Shown here piece by piece: positions 54,620-64,000 of a stretch of DNA of 64,000 nt. How positions within the stretch are numbered: the first letter of the stretch is position 1; each line of letters starts with the position of its first letter. A program made the position numbers and the translations under genes. This DNA is from Rhizoclosmatium globosum. Taxonomy: Eukaryota; Chytridiomycota; Chytridiomycetes; Chytridiales; Chytriomycetaceae. The notes under the pieces were generated by a model. The model was not told where the DNA came from and made no database searches. It saw only the letters and a program-made list of their open reading frames with translations. The stretch is taken from NCBI GenBank assembly GCA_002104985.1, contig MCGO01000030.1, positions 124,001 to 188,000 of the forward strand. Reading direction: 5' to 3'.

Positions 54620-55590
54620 TCACAACAAAAGGGCAGCAATAGCAAGCACAGTCAAACCAACCACACCGGTAGCTTGAGCCCCAGAGTACACGCTGCCAAC
54701 GTTGGTTGGAGCAGCAGATTGGACACCAGAGGTAGCAGCATACACGTTACAAGCCGCGTAACCAGCATCAATCGCAAGGCAATCCGTGTTGTTGTTCTTG
54801 TACACTGCATCTACATCCTTACAAGCACCCCTGGCAGCCTTCCATTCCTCGGAATACTTGCAAAAGCAAGCGGGGTCAACAGGGTGACCCACACCTGCAT
54901 CGCATTTCCCAATAACAGCGAAAAGCCACTTGTTCAAGACGTCGTCTTGGGGATCTTGCAATACAATCGCGTTGAGGGCGGTGTACACCTCTTTAGTGTA
55001 AACTTTGTTGTATTCAGGGTTGGCTGTAATGTTCGCCTTTGGAGTTGGTGTCTTTGGGCCTAAAATTTGGACAGAGTACGTGTACGATCCGGTTGGGTCC
55101 AAAAAGTTGGCGATGGTGTTGTCGCTGGAGTCGCACTTGGTTGTGGTGTTGAAAGTCTGGAACTGTTGAAGGGCTTCGCCGGTACAGCTTCCACCGGTGT
55201 AAAAGTCCCAGTGGAGCTTGTTCTGGCTGTCGACAGTGAAGAGTCCAGAGAGATCAGGGCGGACGTAGTAACATTCGTTCATGACTGTGTAGAAGGCGAA
55301 TGTCTGGTTCTTGCAACCAGTGTCGGAGAAGTAATCAATGCGCGCATAAGCCTTGTTCAATGCCGCGAAGGATGATTGGGAGAGTCATTGTTCTTGACAC
55401 AAGATTGCACCAACGTCGAGTCATATAATTCCCATGCAGATGTATCCGACGAACAGGTGGCTTGTTTGGCAGCGGCATTAGTACAGTCAGTAGCGTTAGA
55501 TCTAAGTTGCAACGAGGCAAAGCGAAGGGCGCCCGTGTCGCAAGCGTTGTTGGTTGGGTACACCAGAGATTGGAGGATTGCAGCGGACAT
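54620..55590 (-). CDS. Secreted/GPI-type Cys-containing surface protein
   Basis: About 320 residues. Cys-rich N-terminal part (NNACDTGALRFASLQLRSNA, CSSDTSAWELYD), then in the next frame ALNKAYARIDYFSDTGCKNQ through DPACFCKYSEEW and NNNTDCLAIDAGYAACNVYA. The C-terminus (TGVVGLTVLAIAALLL) is hydrophobic right to the stop, as in GPI-anchored proteins. One missing base near 55380 joins the two frames. The first ATG (55590) is not followed by a good signal peptide, so an upstream exon may carry it. Unknown fungal surface protein. Confidence 0.62.
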
Positions 55591-55853
55591 TTTTTGATGC
55601 TTTCCCTGCTGTCAAATTGAGCGATGTAAATAATATACGGCAAATTACATCACGTGCCGTTAATACAGAGGCACCAATGGAGAGCCTCAAATTTTCCAAT
55701 TAGTGGCTCACGTAAGCCATTTACGCAATAACCCTTATTTGATTATGTCAGCAACAGATTGGTATCGACTTCAGAACTATCTGCAAGCATTCACACAGCA
55801 ATACGAATGACAGCTTTATTCCACAAATCTGTAACAGTACGCTGACGATTAAA

Positions 55854-58800
55854 TTACATCATACTCAAACTAGCCATCTCCACTCTTTGTAAGAGACTCT
55901 TCAAACTCTTTCCTGCTTTCGAACAGGACCCAACCAGCCACTTTTCCATTTCAATCCTTACCCCTCGAATTAACAGCGCAGGCGGAAACTCCCGAGCAAA
56001 GTCCGCAAACTCCTCGTCTTTCCCTCCAATATTGGATGGTACGCTAAACGAAGCCTTCTCCAAATTCAACAACACGTCAAACAAGCGCTCCCACATCTCA
56101 ACTTGCCAGTATCGTTTCCACTGGCTTCCAACTCTTCCGATGGGTCGACCGCCGTCCCCATTCTCTTCATAAATAACAGCGAGCTCCTTCCCAAACAACA
56201 TCCAATGTACAACCTCCGCAACACCAAACCAGTCCACTTCATATTTACACGCAACGCCATTCATCACTTCCCAACATCCTCGTGCGCCAGTTTTCTCAAA
56301 CAAGAACCGCTGATCTTCTGGGAACGCAAACAAATCAACACCTTCACTGAATCCACCCACCATAACCCTTGCGCATTCCATCCACCACAACCAGTAGGGT
56401 CATACTGTGGGTCCCAGAACCCGTCCGCACCAGTCATAGTCTTGACGCGGCCAAGACGAATCAGAATCGACAGTGGTGAAATGGATCCGTGCAGGAACCC
56501 AGACATGTGGATAGACTCAACGGTTCGAAGCAGTTCAATCGCCCAGAAACAGGTAAGAAGCTCTTCGATTCCGCCTTCCTTTTGAGAGGAGGCTGCACCC
56601 AAACCGTAACTGTGTTTCGCTGACAATGAGATTGCATCGAACAGTGTCATTTCAGTGCTGTATTCCGTTCGGAGGCAGGACACGTCACGGAAGAGGTGGC
56701 ATGATGTCGGCGTTGGGATAGAGAGGAGTGTCGTTCAGGGAGACGGAATCGAAGAGTTTCAAGAACGTAGAAGGACCATGAACTAGGTGGATTTGAGACC
56801 TGTAGCAAGAACTGTCGTTTCACAGAACTTTGACCTTCGTCTTCATCTTCTTCGTCGTTTTCTTCGTCATCGTCTTCGAGTTCCTGTTCTTCATCTTCAG
56901 TTGGACGTTTTGCGAACATGCCGGTTTTGAGTTGACGTGCAACGTAAGTTGCATTTGTAGGTGTTGACCCAACGAGTTTCTTGCACACACGAAACCGCAC
57001 ATACATCTGCGGATTGAACTGGATCTCAAAGATTCCACCTCCGGGTACGCGCTCCAGTGCGTCATCCAATAAGGAACCAATCTTTGGCCCGTTCGCCATT
57101 TTGTTCAGGTTCAAGTATCCCTTCATCTTCTCGACGGGCATATCACTCGTTGTCATAAAGTGTTGTCGAAGTTTTTCAGAGTGAGGGTTGCATGGATTTG
57201 TGATTTCAATATCCTCATTCTCGTCAGCCTTTGATTCTTGATGTCAATAAATTACAAGTGAATAAACTTCAACAAACCTGATTCTCGCACAAAACGCTCT
57301 CTCAACTTCCTTCACGCAACTATTTGTCATTTCAACACTCGACAAAACTCCGCGCGTACTTGCCAAACTGATACTACTCAAGACTTCCCCGTCTCCATCT
57401 TCATCCTCGTCTTCCTCCTCGCCATCTCTAGCGATCTGCATTTCACGTGTTCCACGCTTCGGCAATACTGTACGCACAATACTCTCCCTCAACACGCCAC
57501 TTGCTCGTCCAATTCCCGTGAAATCATCATCATATCTCACAGACGCGATCGTGCTCATGGCTGTATATTCAAACGACGTTTCAGTGATGGGTGTCATGGC
57601 TGTATGTGATGGGTTGTGGTGTCGTGGTGGTTGGTATGGAGGTTGGAATAGCGTGTGGGTTTTGATTTTCTCTTGGAGTTGTTGTGGGTGAATGAGGAGA
57701 GAGTCTTCTTCGGAGAGGGAGTTGTCGTGGTAGGGTGTTGAATGGGAGATTGGTTTTGATTTGGTTGGGTTGTGGGTGGAGGTAGCAGCTGCTGCGGCAG
57801 CACGGGTCGCTGAGGGGATAGAAGGGCTCGATTGAAGGGGTTTGGGGTGTGACGGTGCTGTTGCATCGTGAAAGAAGGGACTTTGGACATCAACAACTGG
57901 TGTGGACGGTTTTGGAGCTGGAATTTCTTTGGCTCCAAGCGGCTTACGAACTTTCTTGACTGGTTCCGCTGACGAATTCTCATCTTGAAAGATGGAAAAT
58001 TTAGCGGTAGGGGCAGCAGCAGAAGCGGATTGCTGTGGAGCGTTTTCGTCGTCCACAAAAATACCCAAGCTCTTGAGACCAGAAGCTTGAGGCTGAATAA
58101 CGCGTCTCGATATGGTCTCATCCGATTCAATTTCATACCATTCTGGCTTATTGTCCAAGCCCGTTTTGACAGCCACAACTTTATCGCCTTCAAATTCTTC
58201 GTCATCTTGGACCTTGCTATGCTTCTGAATATGGGTAGCCGCGTAGCCATGTACTCCTCTGCAGGCAACTTTGCATTGAACATCTCGTAAACATCAGCAA
58301 GAGCAGCTTTCGTATTGATAGTAGGTGATGCGACAGCTTTCGCCTTTGAAACAAATGCGGAAACACTCGTGACACTGGTTCCGATGACGGAGTGAGGGCC
58401 TTATTTCCCATAGTATTCAGCTTCGTAAGTCTCTCCAGTTCTCGATCCGCTTCTGCATCTTCGTCCTCATCTGAACTGTCAAACGCTTGTGGAGATGATG
58501 AAGATGCAGAGGAAGAGAAGGGGTTGCTGTCGGATTTATCATGGACTGGGGGAACCAGTTGCTGGGTGAGAGTGATGGGATTCACAGGAGTGGACTTCGG
58601 TTCATTGGTTACAATAGAAGGCATCTGCTTGCGAGCACGCGTTTCTTCGAAAGAGTATTCGTGGTTGTCATGATACACTTCATCAAGACGAAATTTAAAA
58701 ACCAAGTTTGGTTCGGTGGTGGGTGCAGGGATTGGAGGTGTAGACGATCTCTTCATGGATACAAAGGATTGTATGGAATATCGTCGTTCAAAATGTTTTT

Positions 58801-60055
58801 GATGGATTCTGAAGGGTCTGTCGATTGAATGTAAATAACAGCAACTGTTCTACTTTCAAACTTACCAGGATTGCGCGACGTTGTCAGGATACCCTTTGAA
58901 AGCGCGTCTTTGCGAATAGATTCGGACGTAGAGACAGGAATCTGTTCGTCGACAAATACTTGTATGCCAGAGGATTTTGAGTTTCCAGAGGAATGTTGAG
59001 GAATTCGAACTTGATTCCATGGCTCCGGTTGTTTGGTGTTTTCTTTTATTTGAGAGTCACGGGTTCCGTAATCTGAGTACGGGTTGTGGTGAGTAGATGA
59101 TGGAAGTGGAATGGTTGTAGGTGGAGCTTCATCTTTGAAGATGGCCAGCTTTCCAGAATTTGCGTTGGTACTTGATTTAGATCTGGAGGAAGAGGAGAAC
59201 TTTGGGCTGGAGGTGGCATTGGGGCTGCAGAGGGAGGAGGTGGCGGAACAACTCGTCGTTGTGGAATAGAAGCTGAGGAGCCCAGAATTGGTCGTTGAAT
59301 CAATTCTTCCTCTTGCTCTTCATCCTCATCGTCGTCGTGTTGGCTCTGTTTTTGAGGAACCATCATTCGCAACTGAAAAGCCTCGTGTTTCCGTTTCAGT
59401 CGGTCGAGGGGAGCAGCGGCATTTCGAATTCCATTCAAATACACTTCATCGGCTTCTTTGAATCTGGTTGAATTGAGTTTGACAGGTTTAGCTACACTCC
59501 ATGAATCTGATTGACATACTTTTTCCTGAGTTCCAAAGAGAGGCGTATTCTTCGTAGAAGGAAGCACAGACTTTGCCGATGCCGTTTGAGGAGAGGTACT
59601 TGAATACATCTTCGGGTTCCGGAGCAGCCTTCGCAACAAGGAACCACAGATTCAAGAATCGCAAGTCGTTGGCGTATCGAGGGTCTTTCCTGATATTCAC
59701 TTTTAGATTAGATAAGGGGCAGTAAATGGCACTGTAACACGTAGGTACCTGAACGCCCTCGTCGCATTCTCGATGGCTCGTCTTTCCTTCTTTCGCTCGC
59801 CCGGTTTGTCCTTCAAAAAGCGGATGAGGCGCACGTGGGGCTCGAGCGGGTCGTCGGCATCGGCGCAGCGACGGACATCGTCTTCGAGGGCCGCGAGTTG
59901 TTCTTGTTGTGCGTTCAAGTTGGAATCAAGAGAGAGTTCGGTGAACGTGGCGCGAGTTGTTTGGCGCTGCGTCCCGATTTCGACAAAGAAATGTTCTCTT
60001 TGTGGCCTTCGAGAAGCGCGAAGTCCGTGGTGGGGGTCGGTTGCGTTGTTTCCAT
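55854..60055 (-). CDS. Mad3/BubR1-like spindle checkpoint pseudokinase
   Basis: Mitotic checkpoint protein with Mad3/Bub1 architecture. First KEN box GHKENISLSKSGR (Lys codon 60001) about 15 residues after the ATG at 60055. TPR domain: YANDLRFLNLWFLVAKA, DVFKYLSSNGIGKVCASFYE, RLKRKHEAFQLRMM. Second KEN box KENTKQPEPWNQVRIP (59046-59038). GLEBS/Bub3-binding motif HEYSFEETRARK (about 58668-58629). C-terminal kinase-like domain: FLLQVSNPPSSWSFYVL, CLRTEYSTEMTLFDAI, ELLRTVESIHMSGFLHGSIS and VDWFGVAEVVHWMLFGKEL. The catalytic Lys position reads Gln (LLQV) and the HRD-type Asp reads Ser (HGSISP), so kinase activity is unlikely. Several introns and at least four one-base shortfalls break the frame. 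Confidence 0.85.
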
Positions 60056-60157
60056 CGCTTTTTTGGACGTGTCCGAATCTGTCCTTCCACCTCTGTCTGC
60101 TTTGCTCTTCACAATACACAAAAGAATATATATAGTATATTTACAACAATCGTGTCT

Positions 60158-61777
60158 TTATAATACTTGAAACGACTTTACATTCGCATTCAAGATGATT
60201 CGGTTCACAGACTTGAGAATCTTGGCTATCTGTTTGTGTCAGTAGCCCACGTGAAATGGACATATATCTGCTTATTCCTGTACTTGTTGATTCCTAGAAA
60301 TAACTTGACAAAGTATTGACAACCGTCTTCGTATGTATTTGGACCTTATGCTATTTGTTACAACATGAGTTAATCAATGAAAGCCAAACCATCGTAGTCC
60401 CGAAAGTACGAAGCGATTCGTTTAGTATTCAGCTTTTTCTTGAACAAGTCAATCTTGTTCATAAACAACACCAGTGCAGTCTTTTTAAACATTGGATGGT
60501 TGCACACGGAACCAAATAGATTTAGACTCTCTATCACTGATGGTGCATAATTTTGAGTTGTTTTTTGAAGACAAACACAACACGAACCTCGATTGGTCAT
60601 ATTGTCCTCTATCGTATACTGATCAAACGCACTAATGGCGGTAACGTATATAATGACGTTCACATTTTCAAAGAAGGGCGCCCATTTACTACGCTGCCCT
60701 CGTATTCCTCCAATATCAAACACTCGAATCATGGACTTTTGAAGTTGGAAAGAGAGCTCCGTTATTTTCTGAGTCAGCTCTCTTGCGTGCAAAATATCTT
60801 GCTTTGAAGGAAGGTAAAATGGAGCTGTTATACGCTCAATGTTGTCAAGCACGCTGCAATTTAACGTTACGTTAAAGCCACATAAATCAGAAACACCCTT
60901 ACTATTGACAACAGTCCATCAAATGAAATTCACTTCCACGTGTAAAACAATATTGGACTCCAACATCATGCCACACGGTTTTGACTGCCTCCAGCACCAT
61001 GGCTGGAATCACTTTTCCATAACCATAGTCAAGCTTCACATCCACCAACTCCAGAAATTTAGCTGCATAGGGCCCATTCCCTTGTTGTCCGTCTTTACCC
61101 CCAACGCGCAGATACTGAAGTGCAGCAAAGTCGGCCAACGGGTCAATTATTTGCATCGCCTTTTTGATTGAATGAGTCTGTATAGACGGACTCGGCGGAT
61201 ATGATATAGGTTTTTGTCGCGAAAGTATGCTGATACTGCGATCAATAGTGACGTATTTCTCATCGTGCGCGGCAAAGTTTGGAGTATGGAGGTTGTCGTT
61301 GGACCCGCCACTATAGGAGTAAATCCCATCGGGTGTAGGCGAAAAATCACTTTTAAACTCCCAACCATGTCTGACGAGACGAGAGTTGCGCTCGACAATG
61401 GAAATAGCGGGTCCCAATCGTATGGTATTTGGAGGAGATCCATGGCTCGAGTGAGGTCTTTTACACATTGTGACGCGTTTTCAAGTATCTGAGTACGGTA
61501 TTGATGAAGCTCTTCGATAGAGGGGTCTTCTCCGTAGAGAAACTTGAGTTGTTTGAAGATTGTTGATTTTCCAGTCTCACTTGCACCTGTTTGGAAATTG
61601 GTCAGACCACGTCACCGCTTTATACCATGTACCCAATAGGAGTAGTTTTACTTCTGATTTGGACGAGTTCTTTTGTGCTTTTCGTTCGGCTTCCAGGGCT
61701 CTATCAATGTTTCGGCTGGCTAGCTGGTTTCGCAGATCTTGCTCGGTGACTTGATGGTGTGAACTGCAGGCTCCCAT
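60158..61777 (-). CDS. G-protein alpha subunit, atypical
   Basis: Heterotrimeric G-alpha. MGACSS gives an N-myristoylation site and palmitoylatable Cys. P-loop KLLLLGTGASETGKSTIFKQ (split by an intron, 61631-61588). Switch I DILHARELTQKI, switch II DIGGIRGQRSKW, NKxD box LFMNKIDLF, and C-terminal FTWATDTN with ILKSVNRIILNANV. Two key positions are altered: the GTPase Gln of DxGGQ is Ile (codon 60705-60703), and TCAT reads TWAT (60249-60247). The helical domain carries an insert of roughly 70 residues (Ser/Tyr/Asn-rich, about 61370-61160). Intron ends fit well (QYVLDNIERI; NMTNRVIESLNLFGSVCN). Two frame changes, near 61420 and near 60238. Confidence 0.85.
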
Positions 61778-61872
61778 TTTTCGTGAACTCTTTTCGATTG
61801 TTTCTGACGTGTAAATCTTCGCGTTGGCGGAAGCGTCATCACCTTTGTTCAAAGAAGAAATTTCACCAATCA
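61778..61872. promoter_or_regulatory. Compact divergent promoter
   Basis: Only 95 bp separate the start codons of the G-alpha gene (minus) and the aminopeptidase gene (plus), so they must share a bidirectional promoter or have promoters within each other's 5' regions. No TATA box is obvious. Confidence 0.5.
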
Positions 61873-64000
61873 ATGTCACAGCGATCTTTCATAGAGGTAT
61901 ATTTTATTTGGTATTATAGCAACATCCTTACACTTAAGTTTGGAATAGGACAGCGAAGACGAGGAATACGTGGACGTTATCTTCAACGACCTCACACCTA
62001 TCCAAAAGCTGCGCCTCCTATGGGATGAATACATTGTCGCCCACGGACGAGCCACACAAGCTCTCGTACTTCTCGCATCCACAGTCACTGTCCTCGCATT
62101 GTGGCTGTGGATCCAAGCAGGTCCCTTACCACCTCCATTCCACCCTGGCGATGTGTTTGACGACCGACCGCCACCGGGTGCACCGACTGATTGGTCCCAA
62201 CTCCGATTACCTGCACATGTGGTTCCAATCCGCTACGGGATCGATATTTGGACGGATTTGGAGCTGTCTCGGTTCAACGGATCTGTCGTTGCAAAACTGA
62301 ATCTCACACAGTCTTCGCATATTGTTGTCGTTCATTCTGTGGGGTTATATGTACCTCTTCAAAGCATTCGAATCAAGACGGAAGTGGAGAGGTTGGAGAG
62401 CGTGGAAGTCACCCCGAATAACATTCGAATCGATGTTGAAAACGAGTACCTTGTCATTCAGTTTGATAGAGCTTTGAGACGCGGGATTTGGGATCTGGTT
62501 GTCTCGTTTGAAGGCAATTTGACCAACTCGTTGGCAGGATTCTATCGTAGCTCGTATCAAACCGAAGCAGGGGAGTCAAGAGCTTTAGCGGTGACTCAAT
62601 TCTGTCCGACAGACGCAAGAAGAGCGTTCCCGTGTTTGGATGAACCTGGAATGAAGGCTGTGTTTCAGTTGAATATGACTGTGGTAGATACGTTAAATGC
62701 TTTCTCAAACACTCCAGTTGTGGAGCAAGTTGTGACTGAGGAAGGATTGAAGCATATCGCGTTTGAGGAGACGCCTAGAATGTCGACATATCTTGTTGCA
62801 TTCATTGTGAGTGACTTTGAACGTGTCACTGGGAAGACAAATAGTGGAGTGGAAGTTGGGGTAATTGCAGCCCCTGATCGAATTAATCGAGCAAAAACAG
62901 CGTTGAAGTATGGGATAAGTTGCTGGATTATTATGAGCGCGCTTATGGTCTAGAATATCCGCTTGGGAAAATCGATCTTGTGGCTGTCCCAGAATTATCG
63001 TTTGGGGCCATGGAGAACTGGGGACTCGTAATGTACAAAGAAGACACATTACTTGAGAATGACAAAGTTTCCATGGAGGAAAGTGATCAAGGCATAGCAT
63101 CCATAGTCGCCCACGAGGTTTGTATCGGAATGATTCATTTTGACGTCTCATGATACAATAGCTTGCTCATCAATGGTTTGGAAACCTGGTTACAATGAAA
63201 TGGTGGACAGACATCTGGCTGAACGAAGGCTTCGCGACATTCATGACTTCGAAAGCGCTTTCAGCTATTGAACCAACTTGGCGACATCAAGAACTCTTCT
63301 TTGCCTCCGAAACATCCAACGCGCTTACTATTGATGCCTCCGAATACACTCATCCAATCGTGAATAACATTACCCGACCGAGTGAAATTTATGAAGTTTT
63401 TGATGCTGTCAGTTATGATAAAGGCGCAAGTTTGATTCGAATGGTTGAGGGTTGGTTGGATGATGTTGCTGGCCCGGGATATTTCATGGAACAAATTCGT
63501 GGATATTTGGAGCACTTTAAGTACCAAAATGCGGATACCAAGCAGTTATGGGAGGCTCTCGGAAAAGAGAGCTTGAATATCACGGATGTTATGAAAAATT
63601 GGACGGAAAGAGCCTGGTTATCCCTTCTCTCTCTTTCGGGAGATTCAGTTGGAAGCGGGTTTACAGTTTTACAAGAGAGATTTTATGCTGATGGACGCGT
63701 TGGACCAAGTGGACAATTTTGGCAGATTCCTCTCAAAGTTTATACTTACACAAGGGCGGGTGTGCGAGTGGGAGGAGCGTGGATGCAAATGATGAAAGGA
63801 AATCAGACGATAAAGCTTGTAGATGAGGATCATGTTTTCCTCGTGAATCCTGGGCGAAGAGGATTTTATAGGGTAGCATATCCAGAGTGGGTTTGGTCGC
63901 TCTTTGCGGACTGGAGTGAAGCTGGATTACTGGCAAAGGTAGATGTTGCTGGGCTGATAAGGTGAAGTCATTCTTCAAAAGTAATTTATTGAAACTTTCG
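61873..64000 (+). CDS. M1 zinc aminopeptidase, membrane-anchored (partial)
   Basis: Gluzincin aminopeptidase, type II membrane protein. Exon 1 61873-61896 (MSQRSFIE), intron 61897-61948, then an acidic cytoplasmic stretch and a membrane segment (ALVLLASTVTVLALWLWI). Substrate-binding SFGAMENWG; zinc site HE|LAHQ, split by intron 63118-63161, with the third ligand in WLNEGFATF. The Tyr that stabilises the transition state is expected in YEVFDAVSYDKG. One missing base near 62918 joins ALKYG to LLDYYERAYG. At 63964 the sequence reads AAG|GTGAAG and the frame closes right after it; I read this as a splice donor, so the ERAP-like C-terminal part lies beyond the window. Confidence 0.88.

Noticed and set aside
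1..64000. Programmed -1 frameshifting or a nonstandard genetic code as the cause of the frame breaks
   Set aside because: The sites share no slippery heptamer, occur in unrelated genes, vary in number between close paralogues, and stop codons end intact genes normally.
1..64000. Biosynthetic gene cluster around the FAD monooxygenase, aldo/keto reductase, ABC transporter and Zn2Cys6 factors
   Set aside because: These genes are spread over 20 kb among unrelated housekeeping genes, and there is no PKS, NRPS, terpene synthase or other core enzyme.
1..64000. tRNA genes, rRNA, CRISPR arrays, transposase or reverse-transcriptase genes
   Set aside because: I looked for B-box-like GGTTCGANTCC sequence, regularly spaced repeats and transposase/RT motifs on both strands and found none that I could support.

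Overview
This is gene-dense eukaryotic DNA, almost certainly fungal. Genes are split by short GT-AG introns, mostly 45-120 nt, some with a visible CTAAC/TACTAAC branch site. The gene set fits a zoosporic fungus: an Skt5-like Sel1-repeat protein, four compact Zn2Cys6 factors, a GRAM-VASt sterol-transfer protein, a G-alpha subunit, a Mad3/Bub1 checkpoint protein and a small expansion of F-box/ankyrin proteins. My best guess is a chytrid (Chytridiomycota). That is an inference from gene content and was not tested by any search.

Layout. 0-6.5 kb: a Sel1-repeat protein, then two tandem paralogous secreted Thr/Ser-rich proteins. 6.6-13.6 kb: a RhoGAP-like protein and a SAC1-type phosphoinositide phosphatase. 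13.7-25.3 kb: two F-box/ankyrin genes flanking a GH9 glycosidase and four Zn2Cys6 factors, then a Ymc1-like mitochondrial carrier. 25.3-35 kb: two copies of an unknown ~300-residue family, an aldo/keto reductase, an ABCC transporter and two paralogous seven-helix membrane proteins around a 78-nt poly(A) and an 88-nt poly(T) run. 35-42 kb: a third F-box/ankyrin gene, a RUN-domain protein, a small GPI-type protein, an S10 carboxypeptidase, an FAD monooxygenase and two tiny paralogous peptide genes. 42-55.6 kb: a GRAM-VASt protein, a RanBP2-type zinc-finger protein, a PC-esterase-like type II membrane protein, a taspase with a broken partial copy nearby, a fourth F-box/ankyrin gene and a GPI-type secreted protein. 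55.8-64 kb: a Mad3/BubR1-like pseudokinase, an unusual G-alpha and the first part of an M1 aminopeptidase.

There are no operons. Neighbours are mostly unrelated housekeeping genes, with local tandem or near-tandem paralogues. Themes that recur are cell surface and wall (secreted mucin-like, GPI-type, GH9, Skt5-like), signalling (G-alpha, seven-helix proteins, RhoGAP, SAC1) and regulated protein turnover (F-box proteins, KEN-box checkpoint protein).

Many otherwise convincing genes here are interrupted by frame changes. At nearly every break I could resolve, one base is missing, often in a short homopolymer. I treat this mainly as residual consensus error in a long-read assembly, not as mass pseudogenisation. 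Gene spans are therefore given across the breaks. Where the true reading is uncertain I say so.
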